64,000 bases of DNA from Nageia nagi. Taxonomy: Eukaryota > Pinophyta. The stretch lies in contig JBITNC010000001.1 in NCBI GenBank assembly GCA_050084985.1, positions 126,542,001 to 126,606,000 of the forward strand, in the 5' to 3' direction. Shown in pieces: positions 9,797-21,003 of this stretch; within the stretch, counting starts at the first letter, position 1, and the number at the start of each line of letters is the position of its first letter. The position numbers and the translations under genes were made by a program. The notes under the pieces were generated by a model, which saw only the letters and a program-made list of their open reading frames with translations, was not told the origin of the DNA and ran no database searches.

Positions 9797-11209
9797 TTAC
9801 TGACAATAACCACTCGAAATAAATGCAACATCACACCATTTACAATATGTATACAAATCAAATTCCTTCTTTCCAACGGTCACTTTCCCGCGCTGGCGGG
9901 CTTCAGAAAAACTACTGTGTCCGCTAGTGTGGAATTCATCAAGTTCACGTTTCAGCTTTGTCATCCGCCACCCAGGCGGAGGAATACCTCCACTCCTCGA
10001 CAGATACTCTTGGTATTGAAAAATAGGGCAGGTCGTTTGTTCATGAGCATCATTACAAGCCAAACACAACCCATTAACCACCCCGGAAGTGGAAGCTTGG
10101 TCCGCGTCCTCATTCAACACATGTTGAGCTTTCTCTACAGCAGGGTAGGGATACCTTCTGGCATTATTTTGTCTGGTCAACACGGTAATCTGGTTTGCCA
10201 TATTTCTACACAAATTTCGGAGTTCCTGAATTTCTGTAGATGATGCTACTCCTTGGTTCATATTAGGCTGATGTGGAGCTGGTAAGGCCAAGGGAGCTCT
10301 AGGAATTGGCAAAATTGACGGCCAGGGTTGAACAGGGGCAGGAATATTAGCCAGAGGCGGAACTGAACTGATTACCGGAGGTCTCAAAATTTGCTGTTGT
10401 GTTGTGGTTATTGGGAAATAGGGCATTGGCATATGGCTTGGTAATTTCCCAACTGCAATAAGGCATGATTCAGCATATACTGCTTGTCTATAGACCTCCG
10501 GAAAGGTATTCACTCCGGAATTTTGGATTTGCAGAGAGAGATCCGGAGGAAAGGCTCTCAGGTAATACATCAAAGCTTGAAACTGCTAAGGCCTGACTGG
10601 CATGGGTACTCTCGTCCACGTTCTCTGGAATCTAATGTTGAAATCCGAGATGTTCTCTTGTTCAAACCTTTTGATTGACGTGAACTGAATGAGCAGAGAA
10701 AAGGGATCCCCTAGTTCATTAAACTCCAGGATAAAGGGCTCTGCTAGTTGAGCCCAGGTACTGATGGATCCATTAGAAAGGCCCCTGTACCAATCCAAGA
10801 CCTTTCCTTTGAAAGACTGAGCCAGTAATCTCACCATAATATCTTCATGCTGAATATTGTGAATCTTTGCTAGGCCGGCTACATCCACACAGTGCTCATA
10901 AGCCATTTTTTCTGAAGTTGCATCAAACTCCGGAAGGGTTTTAAAAACATTTGCTGGGATATCATGTAATACCGCCAGAGCTATGGGTACCCCATTGTCC
11001 CATTCCGGATAAATATTCTGAGCTGGATTAGCCATTCTAGGGAAGGTATCTCTAGTATGAAGATTGGATTGTTCTGGCTTGATAAAGGATTTTAGGGAGT
11101 CGACACTATTCAGAGACTTGGACTTGATCAGGGTCTTTCTCCTAGGAGTATCTAACTTCCCAAACTCCGGTTCTTCTTTTGCTGCTCTAGTTTTAGATCT
11201 TGTCCACAT
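9797..11209 (-). pseudogene. gag of the non-autonomous element, one internal TAG
   Basis: The start chosen is the ATG at 11209, giving MWTRSKTRAAKEEPEFG, the usual basic opening of Tat-type gags; an upstream in-frame ATG at 11404 lies in the LTR. The retrotransposon gag core follows: LLAQSFKGKVLDWYRGL, STWAQLAEPFI and FEQENISDFNIRFQRTW. A TAG at 10586-10588 splits it, after which QFQALMYYLRAFPPDL continues in the same frame, then a proline-rich stretch and a zinc-knuckle-like C-x2-C-x3-H-x4-C (CLACNDAHEQTTC), one residue shorter than the canonical CCHC. It ends in TAA at 9797. Gag would form the particle that packages the RNA. With 470 codons it has normal length. Confidence 0.85.
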
Positions 11210-11327
11210 AAACTCTAGATTGCAAAAGAAAATGATAGGTTCAAAGCACCTATGATATTCACAAATAATTTGCTTTAATACATACCATGGATGGTGCTTC
11301 AGCAGAGTCACCAATAAATTTCTTCGT

Positions 11328-11345
11328 GTCCCACCGGGCATGCCA
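11328..11345 (-). other. Candidate primer-binding site of the gag-only element
   Basis: On the minus strand TGGCATGCCCGGTGGGAC begins 11 nt inside the 5' LTR boundary. A TGG start matches the CCA end of a tRNA, and similar TGG..CCCGGTGGGAC leaders occur in Tat-type elements. The tRNA was not identified, and the 11-nt offset is longer than usual. Confidence 0.55.
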
Positions 11346-11356
11346 AAAAGAAATAC

Positions 11357-12886
11357 TGTTGATTGAGATTGTGTAATATGTGCGCCTGGAACAATCTTAA
11401 CCAAAGTAGTTCACGAACAGACTGTGGGACGCAGCCTGATCTCTGGAGAAGGCCGGTTCCTTATCCATTGGGTAAAGAAAAAGTAACAGGAAAGAGATAA
11501 AAAGAGTAGGGAGCGAGAGATTCAAGCAAAAGGATAGGGTAACAAGAAAGGAAGTAAAGGGATAGGGTAACGAGAGAGAAAGCAAAGGGGTAGATCACTA
11601 GTTCAGCGCGGGCTTTCGCAGTGTGCGAAACCTTGGCTTGAATCTAGTGTCGCAGCCACAGAACAAGTTCTCACTCTCTGAATAGCTCCCCAGCTTCTAC
11701 TCTACCATGTAGCAGACACAGTTATACTAGCAACCTGCAACTATTACTCAGGAAACAAGCTAAGCTACCACAATGTAACCAAATTAAGAATAACAATTAC
11801 GAGTGCTAGACAAGAAAGGTCAAGATGGTTTCATAGTACCGGACTGAAGCTACAGGTCTTCGAGAACAAATGAAAAGGGCAATACTAGGCTTCCGACCCT
11901 AGTTTCTCTTTATTTTCATATATTTGTACTGTATTAATAACAGTTACAAGATTACAGAATAGAAACGTTTACAAAATGGCCGCAAGATTCTGGCCTTCTT
12001 GAACTGATATCACCTACATATGACACTTGGCCGACTATTACAAAATTGGGCAGATCGCTGACGATTCGGTTCCCTGATGATGGCGCTCAGGTATTTTGCA
12101 GACTTCCTTCTCTTCGGGAATGTTCAATTCTCCAACTCGGACTCTTCGATCTTTCATTGCGGCCTATTTTCCTCTGGACGCGGTCTTAATCCCAAATGTT
12201 AATCTTTCCCCTTCGCCTGATGTCAGCCTTGAATCTCCGGACTTCTTTATTCACTGGCTTCGGACACTAAATTGCTCCTTGATGATGTCATCCATTCCGG
12301 GCTCCGGTTTGCTTTATGAATGTAAACTTTATATCTCCTTGTGACGTCACCTTTGAATCTCCGGAATTTCCTGCTCGCTGGTTCCGGATACTAAATTTCT
12401 CTTTGCTGATGTCATCTATTCCGGGCTCCGGTTTCCTTTGTGAATGTAGACTTAGCCTTTCCATGTGACGTCATTTCCGAACTTCCGGAACGCTTCGCCT
12501 TCCGGAGAAGGCGGTGCAGACTTCATCGCTTCCGGGGTCTGATTTCCTTCAAGATATGAACTCTGTTCTACCTGTGACATCACCTTCATATGCCCGGAAT
12601 GCTTTGTTTCCCGGAGACACTTGTGCTTACTTCGTTTTTTCCGGAACTTGGTCCTTGCCGAAACCTGACCGCCTTGCTGACATCATTTTGTTCCGGAATT
12701 CGATCTTCGCCAAAATATGTCTATCTTATTCCCCGCGACCTCTTCTTTTCATTCCGGAAAGGTTTACTCATGGACTCCGGCCTTTTATTTATTCCGGAAT
12801 AGCTCCCGGGGACATTAGGACGAACTCATGATAATAATTAGAATACCCCGGGCCCTTCTTCAAGAATTTTAATGTAGGAATCTACA
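11357..12886 (-). repeat. 5' LTR of the gag-only element (1530 bp)
   Basis: It pairs base for base with 4312-5841. Differences counted by eye are about 33, of which about 30 are C/T or A/G transitions and only three are transversions. The motif array is kept at 12218-12685, the first copy being TGATGTCA here rather than TGACGTCA. Confidence 0.95.
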
Positions 12887-12891
12887 GAAAG
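12887..12891. repeat. Target-site duplication GAAAG, right copy
   Basis: It is identical to 4307-4311 and directly abuts the end of the second LTR. Confidence 0.93.
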
Positions 12892-13380
12892 GTTGTAGAG
12901 TTGGGTTTTATAGCTGATAATTGCATCTAACTATAAGTATTTAGGGACTTCTTTTGAAAACCCATGTTATTCATGTTCCATGATCATTGCACACTATGAA
13001 AATGTGTTTGCATCATGCACTTGATCAAAGTACTCTTTTATGTATGCCCATACCTTTTTTTCATAGCTCCCTTTGGTGGCACATGCCTAAAGAATGTTGG
13101 TAAAGGTTACAAAGTCAAGTTTTACACCTAATAATTATAGTTACCTACAAATATGTAGGGCTTTTTTTGAAAACCCTTTTTTTGCATATCCTTTGATCAT
13201 TGCACACCATGCATCTTATCAAACAATTTGGAGTCCTTCTCTATGCTTCCAAGTCTATAGGGCCTTTTCTAAAAATCCATGATGTGCATATCCTATGATC
13301 ATTGCACACCATGAAACTATGTCCATCTATGGTTAATAGCATTTAAGGGAAACCTTTATGTAGCAATGAATTTCTACATA
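12892..13380 (+). repeat. Continuation of the Tat relic, with a diverged local tandem repeat
   Basis: The phrase GATCATTGCACAC(C/T)ATG recurs at 12982, 13195 and 13297. The preceding context GAATGTTGG..AAAGGTT..AGTT..GTTTTA appears both across the insertion point (about 4299-4311 joined to 12892) and at 13093. This shows that the gag-only element landed inside this repeat, which may belong to the 3' LTR of the Tat relic. Confidence 0.5.
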
Positions 13381-13469
13381 AATATAATATTATACATATT
13401 TTTTCAATATTTTTATTTGAGTGTAAGGGTATCTTAATTTAAGTTTTCATGAATAACAATAGGACAATG

Positions 13470-13990
13470 AGGAATTACATGCAAAGAAAGATGATGGTCA
13501 ATCTAGTGGCACTATTATGGACACATGGGAGGATTTTTGTTTATCAAACTTGAATGAAAAACTTGTTCTAAAATCTCAAATATATTTTTCTTAGATAGAC
13601 TAGAAAGTTGGTGGAGGGGTTGATGCTTGTTTAGTTTGTTGTGTACTCCTTATGGGTTGGTTACATACACACCCTAGTATTTTGCCTAATCAAAAATAAC
13701 TTGATGCACTAATACAACATGGATGTGAATCATGGAATAGGCTAAAATAAATTCCATCCTTCAAAGATAGCTATCCATATAAACATTTTAGTTTAGATTC
13801 TATTCTTGAGAAGAAGTTGAATTTCATGATTGTTGACTTTATGTGTTCCAAATAGGCCTTACTTAAACCAAAGGGTATGATGGCAAAGTTCAAAATACTA
13901 GAGGATGAAACTATTAAGAAAATGTTTAATGTCATTTTAAAAACTCCTAGAATTTACATAGTTGCATGGGTTGATCATTTTGATGGTTGA
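13470..13990 (+). pseudogene. Unidentified degenerate protein-coding stretch
   Basis: One plus-strand frame stays open over long runs with only scattered stops: NEELHAKKDDGQSSGT, TWEDFCLSNLNEKLVLK, then HGCESWNRLK-stop-IPSFKDSYPYKHF, LNFMIVDFMCSK and MAKFKILEDETIKKM, ending RIYIVAWVDHFDG. The amino-acid mix looks like a real globular protein. I do not recognise the family. It could be a captured gene fragment or part of an unlisted transposon. Confidence 0.35.
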
Positions 13991-14121
13991 GTAACATGCA
14001 TGTTACATTTTTGATACTCTTGGTCATAGAATAGATGAGAACTATAGACAAAGATATGTTATGAAGTTTGATGAATATATGGAAGTGTGGGAGAAGGAAA
14101 AAGGGAAAGAAAAGGAGGATT

Positions 14122-14187
14122 AAGACTACACTCTATTAAAATAGGGTAAGGATGAAGACTACACTCTATTAAAATAGGGTAAGGATT
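14122..14187 (+). repeat. 33-bp tandem duplication, two copies
   Basis: The unit AAGACTACACTC..GGATG at 14122-14154 is repeated exactly at 14155-14183 and slightly beyond. A period of 33 keeps any reading frame. It looks like a recent slippage event. Confidence 0.8.
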
Positions 14188-14189
14188 AC

Positions 14190-15560
14190 TGTAAAGATTA
14201 CTTTGCTATGTTTTTAATAGAAAAATTTGTGCATGATTGGGTCACTAAATTCAAAGTTAGGACTTTAAATAACATCAACCTAACAAGAAATTTGATAGTG
14301 TACTTCATTCTCATAAATGTGGAGGATGAAAAAAATATGTGGGTATTTGAATTAATGTTTTATGTGTTTTTTACTTCTATTTTAGGCATTTAGTAACCTC
14401 TACCTAATAGCATTATTTTATGCCTTCTACTATGCAAGGAATTGATGAAGTAAACATACCAAAAGGTAATAAAGGAACATTCAAGAAGATACTAGGTCTT
14501 ATATTTAAATCTAGACCAACCATAAGGATAATTCCTCTTGATATTACAATCACCTAGGACTTGTACCTTGCTAACAAAAAAGAAAAAAAAAAAGGGAAAA
14601 AGTTGTTTCAAGAGGTGACATTTTGAAACATCACATGTAAAATCCTCATAAAACATTTTACTACCTCAAACTTTTCTACATGTAATATGCTACAACATAA
14701 ATCAAAGTCTTTGTTTATGTAAATGAAAACTATATAGTAAAATTGATTAATGTAGTTTTGTTTTATTTAGTTTTTTTTTTAAATATTCCTAATATGCAAA
14801 TTTGTACGTTATTGTTTACTTTGATTTAATGATAGTGTACTTTATTTTACTTTTGATGTGGCAACTTATAGATTTTGAATTTTATTATGGGTAACTCTAT
14901 GAGTGGATAGTGGAGGCATAAAGAAATCAGTCACAATGAAGAGGTTTAAATATAAAACCATCAAATGTTATGGAGGTGGAAAAATGTAAGGGAGAACACT
15001 TACCTATATTTGAAACCATTTCACTGCATGGAAATAATAGAGAGCAGTGGAAATCATGGAGGAAAATATATAGAAAGTTTTACAAGAATGGCTACAACAA
15101 TATGTATCTTGATGTTAAAGAGATTGAAAATGAAAATGATCCATTCATGTATGTTCTAGATGTGGCCTTTTTCCCACAAAATAGAAAAATACACTTCGCT
15201 CCCACCCCATTTTCCATTTATAATTTTGGATAAGACTTTGTAGTTGTAATTATAATTGTGATTGTATATTTGACTCTCTATTTTTTTGCCATCATAGTGT
15301 TTATGAAAATAAGATTTGGGATAATAATGTGTATTTTATTATGTATAGTTGATGGTGAATATCTAATTGTGTTTATGACTTTATAATCGACTGTATTCTA
15401 TGTTTATGACTTTGGAAAATAAATTTTGTTTCATCACTTTTGTCAAATATTATTTATATATATTAATGGGGTAATTGTGAAAGCTCTTTTTTGTACATAG
15501 TCATCATATTGAACTAATTTTTATAACTCTTGTATAATTGTAAATAATAGAGCTATATAA
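14190..15560. other. A+T-rich stretch without an assignable gene
   Basis: Only short open frames occur (61 codons at 14208-14393; 87 codons at 14970-15233 beginning MEVEKCKGEHLPIFE). The second has a plausible residue mix and could be a transposon fragment, but nothing supports a function. Poly-A and poly-T runs occur near 14580 and 14771. Confidence 0.3.
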
Positions 15561-15569
15561 ATTAGGGCT

Positions 15570-15920
15570 CAAATTATATGTTTTAATTGTAATATTATTT
15601 ACAAGTCATTCATAACCACCAATAATGCATTACAAGTCATTAATTTTGAACCTTTCAAAGGTTATTCCAAATTCATAACCAAGAATAATATAATAGAAAT
15701 CATACATGCTATTTTACGAATGATACAGCTACAAAAATTTGGGCCCAAATCCTATGTTTTAATTGCAATATTGTTTAATGTAGAATTTGCAATGGTTATT
15801 CTGCATTCATAACCACAAATGATGCATTACAAGTCATTCATGTTGAACCTTTCAATGGTTCTACTAAATTCATAACTAGGAAATAATGTAATACAAATCA
15901 TACATGCTATTTTATGAACC
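15570..15920. repeat. About 198-bp imperfect tandem duplication
   Basis: The phrase CATACATGCTATTTTA(C/T)GAA occurs at 15701 and 15899. The preceding TATGTTTTAATTG..ATA, CATTCATAACCAC and TGCATTACAAGTCATT appear in the same order in both halves. Copies are clearly diverged. Confidence 0.65.
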
Positions 15921-15989
15921 TTTCTATGGTTCTACTGCTTTCATAACAAAGACTCTTTCATGAGATAAACAACTTATGATTGCATTTAG

Positions 15990-16240
15990 ATATATATTAT
16001 AGGCATATATATAAATTTGTACATTATTTTTTACTTATTTGATGTTACATTAAAGATATATGATGGGTGTATATCAATATATATGATGCATGTATATATG
16101 ATACATTATATTATGGGTGTATATAAGGATAATGTATGGGTGTATATAATATGGTTCATCATCATTGAATGTGGTTCATGATCAATGAATTATATGGATA
16201 TCTAAATATATTAGGGTTCATGATCAATGTAAGATCCATT
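15990..16240. repeat. A+T-rich repeat with ATGGGTGTATAT motifs (left partner)
   Basis: GATGGGTGTATATC, TATTATGGGTGTATATA and GTATGGGTGTATATAAT occur between about 16050 and 16160 in a TA-rich setting. The reverse complement of the same motif forms a much larger cluster at 45840-46330. This may be the left terminal region of the MULE. Confidence 0.5.
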
Positions 16241-17949
16241 TTTTGATCTAATATTGAGTAAGTATATGATCCAAAATCATGGTTACCAATACTTCCATTA
16301 GAAAATAAAGATCTTGGCTCCTATGCTCTTTCAATCTCAATCAAGATAGAGAGATAAAGGGTTCCACATCCTTTACTAACTCTTTTTAATGGGGATTCTT
16401 TGGTTGCATGAAATATTATCTGTAGTTGCTTTGTGTGTAGGATATTTTGAAAATTTATTATATGCTTCTGTGGTTCCATTTATAATTTTTGCAATGTATT
16501 ATTTTCTTTTATAGTAAGAATTTCAATCATGCAACTGTAAGGCTTCTATTTACTTTTGTTGTTTATTGTATTTAATTTAACCATGCACAAGTAGGACATT
16601 TAGATATCTAACCATCTCTTATTTATTACAAGATTTTGTGTCTCCTTTCCATATTTCTTTCATGTCTTATTTCCTTTTCTTAATATGTTAATGACATTTT
16701 CATGCCTAAAATTATTCATGCATCTTTTGATCAAGATATTTTCTTTACTACTCATTATTTAGGAATATTTTTCTTAGGAAATTCTCATAGATATTGTGAT
16801 GCCAATTACTCATATCCATACACAAGACATATGCAACTCAAGATAGCCATAACTTAGATATTATTTTACCAATAACTCAGATATTATGATGCTAATAACT
16901 CATATCCATACAGAGGACATACACAACTCAGCTATTATGATGAAACACAATATATATAATGATATCTCAAATCCATATAGAGGACATAAATAACTTAGTT
17001 GGTAGCTAAGGTATGCCTTCACCATTGTCTTACTAATAATATGTTATTCATCTACATATGCAAATACTAAGAAGAGTACAAAAATCTCAATTGCAATCCC
17101 AATTGTCAAAATTATAGCAAACATTAATGTATTTATTGTAAAGTTTAACATTGATCTTAAATTTTATGCCAAATATTCTGATTCTAATTTTTCTTTAGAT
17201 TAGATTTCTCAGCTATGGTTAAGAATGAAAAAGACCTATGTGTTGATTCTAATTCGATACAATCTTCTACAAGGAAAAGTAAAAGTAACATCTAAATTAG
17301 AATTTTTGAAAAATGGTTTCTATGAAAGAAATTAAATTAAATCACAAAATGTTTACCTTAAAATTGTATTTTGTTAGGTCATTCATTCTTTTTTAATCTT
17401 AGAAATACATAAGTAGGAGTTTGGTGGGCATCAACAATTAAGTCACATGATTTCATCTCAATAGTCCCAATTTTATTTTTACTTGAAGGAATCATCTAAC
17501 TCTTTATTCTTCTTCCAAAACTTTAGCTACATTAGAATCTTATGGGAATGAAAATTGGTAGTACTTAGCTTGCATATCTACAACCATACTTGCAAGCTAG
17601 CTCTTACTTCTAGAAGTATCATAAGATTGCTCTAAAAATGATTTTAACCATGCCTTTCCATCATCTACATCTAATATCCTAGGAGATGAATGATCAACCT
17701 AATATTTTTGACCTTTGGAGCTGTTAACATGAGGTGAGGATATGTTACTAGGAAAATGAGGTGTATTAGGTGCAGATGTCATTGTATAGTTAGGAAATTA
17801 ATAGTTTCAACTAACATGTTCATGATTTTGAATACATGCTTGCATGTGTTACCTCAAAAGGCCCACTCCCAAGTGCATGTGTAGGAAGCTTCACCTTAAA
17901 GGGTAACAAGCTATTTTTTCAATTTATAAACTCTTTTCCTTCTTGTAAT
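16241..17949. other. Relic DNA between the left repeat and the MULE transposase
   Basis: No long frame was found. A unit of about 60 bp (AACTCATATCCATAC..GAGGACATA..AACTCA) recurs about three times between 16795 and 16995. If the MULE reading is right, this is its 3' non-coding part, on the C-terminal side of the minus-strand transposase. No SWIM zinc finger was recognised. Confidence 0.35.
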
Positions 17950-17953
17950 TATT

Positions 17954-19570
17954 TCAAAATCCTAGTATCTTCAGTTTAATCATTTTCATATAATATGAAA
18001 AAACTAGTTCAAAAAATATGTAAAGTAACAAATCCATTCTTCTACCACATTTGCTTGCATTTTGACATATAAATCTAGTTTTCAAAGTAAAATGATATGA
18101 CTTTATGGTTGAATTTACTTCTTGGTTGGAATGGAGAAAAGTTTTGTAGCATTTATCCCATATACCTGCAATAGAAAATATAGAATCAAAATCACAAATG
18201 CTTGACATGGGGAAAAATAATAGTAAAAGATATTAACATGTTATGAGTTACTTACAAATTCTATCAACATCAAACCAATTACCAATCAAGTAATCTATAA
18301 AAGCCTTCTCTTTATGAAAATTAAAATAAAATTTAGATTCAATTGCTTTCATAGATGCATCATCCTTGCATTTGGATATTATTTCATCTAACCTTGCAAA
18401 TATTTTTCTTTCAACCTCTTTATTTGATGCCTTCTTGTAGACATTATTTAATCAAGCCCATTCCACATGCCATACATATAATAAATGCATGCAACCAAAT
18501 AATTTACTGAACATACATGCAATAACATAAACAAATTTATGAGATGAATAAGAGAAAAGAACACTCATAAAATTAAAAATAATTTTAGGTTTAAACTTGT
18601 TTTGCATATTTAAAAAAAAATACAGTTCACAAACTTGATGGCCTAGATTTTTGCAATAGCATCATCAGTAAGAAAAGCATTCACATGCCAACTTGTTTAA
18701 TGTTCTAGATAATATTTTTTTAATATTTCAAGATACTCAACTATTTCATCATCACCATTTTTGTATGTGATAAACCAATCCATAGGTAGACCACTTTGTT
18801 GGGAATCAAATGCAAGTAATGTGTAAAATTGGTATTGCAATGCACAAAATCAATACTACAAAAAATTTAGATATAGAAAACATCAAGAATGTAAAAATAA
18901 ATAACTATGCAAAAACTCAATAATACTAACACCATACAAATTTGTATTGAAGTTTGAATCCATTAAAATTATGTTGTTATAGGATAATTCCACCATCTTA
19001 GCTAAAATCCATTTTGTTTGAATATTGATAACAAATTTTCTAATTTCATGATTAGGGTTCTTATATATAAAAAAAACTTTTCCTTATTGGCTTGGTACCA
19101 TTAGTTTGTACTAGTAGCATCATCTTTAGCCTTATATACTTTCCCCCTCGTCAATCTATTGTACATGTTTTGGACATCCCTCCTTAAAATCCAATGATCT
19201 TGAATTATAGGTACATTTTCAAAAAACTATTGCATAAATTACATATTACATATTGTATCTATTGAAACACCATCTATTGGCAATGATTCAATCAAAGCTC
19301 TAGTCTCTTTTGATATATATGGAGCAAAATTGGCCCTTCTATTTTTTTTTGCTTGTATCATGCACTCCATGGTAGGGTTGTCCATCAAGTGAAACATGTT
19401 CAAATTTATTATATATAATAAATACAACTGCAAGTAAACTTCTCAATAGCTTAACAATAAAATGATATTTACAACCCATTTTCTTTGTAAAATTCCTCTT
19501 CCATTTCGGAGGTAGGTCCTCTCTCTTGTCCTTATAGCCATAAGCACACCAATAACTATACAAAAAAATA
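17954..19570 (-). pseudogene. Mutator-like (MULE) transposase, degenerate
   Basis: Minus-strand pieces occur in the expected order. Near 19563-19240 lies a zinc-finger/WRKY-like N-terminal part (KMGCKYHFIVK) followed by KKNRRANFAPYISKETRALIESL. At 18784-18810 FDSQQSGLPMDW, with the DDE-type catalytic region, leads into WHVNAFLTDDA (18659-18690). At 18480-18240 ARLDEIISKCKDDASM and KAFIDYLIGNWFD are followed by SYHFTLKTRF and RRMDLLLYIFFELVFSYY at 18130-18000. This string of motifs matches plant MULE/FAR1-like transposases that cut and paste DNA. Stops, for example the TAA after YYLEH and the TAG in AKI-stop-AI, inactivate it. The N-terminal side is cut by the giant retrotransposon at 19815. 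Confidence 0.8.
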
Positions 19571-19814
19571 AAAAAGTTAGAATCATATTACTTGTGAAGA
19601 CAAGATCATGCAATGTTGAAATTGGAAAAAGAATATTTTCTTACATTTCATGTATGATGGAATTCAATTTTTAATTACCTTTCAAACCTTTTTTATTCTT
19701 TTTCTTGCACAAAAAATATTCATTGTACATCAAGATTAAATTCTTCATCCTTTTTCAAATCAATAAGTTTGCATAAATATATTGTGACAATTGAATCTAT
19801 TTTTCCTTTTTGTG

Positions 19815-19819
19815 CATGG
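19815..19819. repeat. Target-site duplication CATGG, left copy
   Basis: CATGG immediately precedes the LTR start at 19820 and recurs at 42893-42897, directly after the other LTR. This joins the two LTRs as ends of one insertion. Confidence 0.88.
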
Positions 19820-20990
19820 TGTAAATGGGTCAAAATCCCTACACCTGAACCACTCAAACACCTGTGAGAAATTCCAAGAATCTTGAAATATTTACATTTG
19901 ATTTTCCTATGTTAATTGTTGACAAGATTGATAAAGATAAACTTTAGAGATTGTCGTTTGTGCTTCAATGATGCAATGTGATGTCTAGATCTGAAAGGAA
20001 AATAAAACTATTATAGGAGACTTCAAATCACAAGTTTGTTCAACCTTGTGACCATATAAGTGGGTTGAAACCCCAACTCTAAAGGGTTGTAAACCTCCTT
20101 TATCCACAATTAAGATGATAGTATAAAAGATTAAAATGCCTATTATAAAAATATGATCTTAACACATTGACTAGAGATAGCTCGTAAAAGTCAATTGAAC
20201 AATGCTAAATCATAATTATATGAAAAAGATTAATAAATATTGAAAAAGACTATGTGTACTTAAATATTTATCTAAATGATCAAGTATGACAATAATGATA
20301 ATTAATTTAACATTAGAAATAATAATTTAAGGCTAAGAATCCAAATGAGACAACAAAGATCTTTCAAACCCTAGGCTTTGGATCTTAAAGATAAAAACCC
20401 GAGGTATGAATTTAGCCTAAATGCAACTATATGGAAAATAATTATGAATTTATAATTCAATAAAGGATATAATTCTTCAAAGGATATCTTTTGAATCTTT
20501 AAATCCATAAATACCCATGAAATCCACCATTAATAACATAAGCAACCTTAATTGACCAAAAGATACATTAATCCATTGAGTATGGAGAAGTTTTTCCAAT
20601 GTGTAAAGAGATTAGATCAGGATTTGATGTGGTCTTTTGGGAATTTGATCTCATAGGTATGGATGTGCATAGCAAATTACAAAATTCATAGAGCTCATCA
20701 AAAATATGTAAATGCAAGAAGAGTCTTGAAATATGATCCCAAATTAGCTCAAACATGATCATTTTAATGACTATGTGACCTACAAAATCATTTGAGTGAC
20801 TAGAAAGTCATCCAAATGACTAGAAACAAAGTGTTAAGAGCAACTTAAAGGCCTAAATGGTGTCAATTGATCCGATCAAAAGTGTTGCAAATACACATTA
20901 GCTAGACATGATAGTACATGATATGATAAATGCTAATAATATTAGTATGACCCTATAAATAATGTAAAATGCAATTTTAGGGTGTTTACA
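19820..20990 (-). repeat. 3' LTR of the giant Tat element
   Basis: It is colinear with 41783-42892: both begin TGTAAATGG..TCAAAAT, share CCTATGTTAATTGTTGA and GGGTTGAAACCCCAA, and end TTTTAGGGTGTTTACA. This copy has about 60 bp (around 20120-20195) missing from the other LTR. Confidence 0.92.
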
Positions 20991-20994
20991 GTTG

Positions 20995-21003
20995 CCCCTT
21001 TTT
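20995..21003 (-). other. Polypurine tract of the giant element
   Basis: On the minus strand AAAAAGGGG ends four bases before the 3' LTR. It is the expected plus-strand DNA primer site and supports minus orientation. Confidence 0.7.

Larger units (their letters stand above)
4312..12886 (-). mobile_element. Non-autonomous gag-only LTR retrotransposon carrying an extra long ORF
   Basis: The element spans 8575 bp with LTRs of exactly 1530 bp each, TGTTGATT..ATCTACA ends, and a perfect GAAAG target duplication on both sides. On the minus strand a candidate primer-binding site follows the 5' LTR (11357-12886), then gag, then a second sense reading frame of about 3.5 kb, then the 3' LTR (4312-5841). 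I found no protease, RT, RNase H or integrase signature in the 5515-bp interior, so it must have moved with enzymes from another element. About 33 of 1530 LTR positions differ (counted by eye), with no length difference, so it is the youngest-looking insertion together with the copia element. It resembles the published TR-GAG class but with added coding capacity. Confidence 0.93.

Noticed and set aside
10586-10588. Programmed readthrough at the gag TAG
   Set aside because: The stop is in the middle of gag rather than at a gag-pol boundary and the context only partly matches the known motif; kept as a testable alternative only.
12096-12831. LTR ORFs of 70-105 codons occurring in both copies
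   Set aside because: They span the U3 motif array; codon content reflects the 124-bp repeat, with no domain seen.
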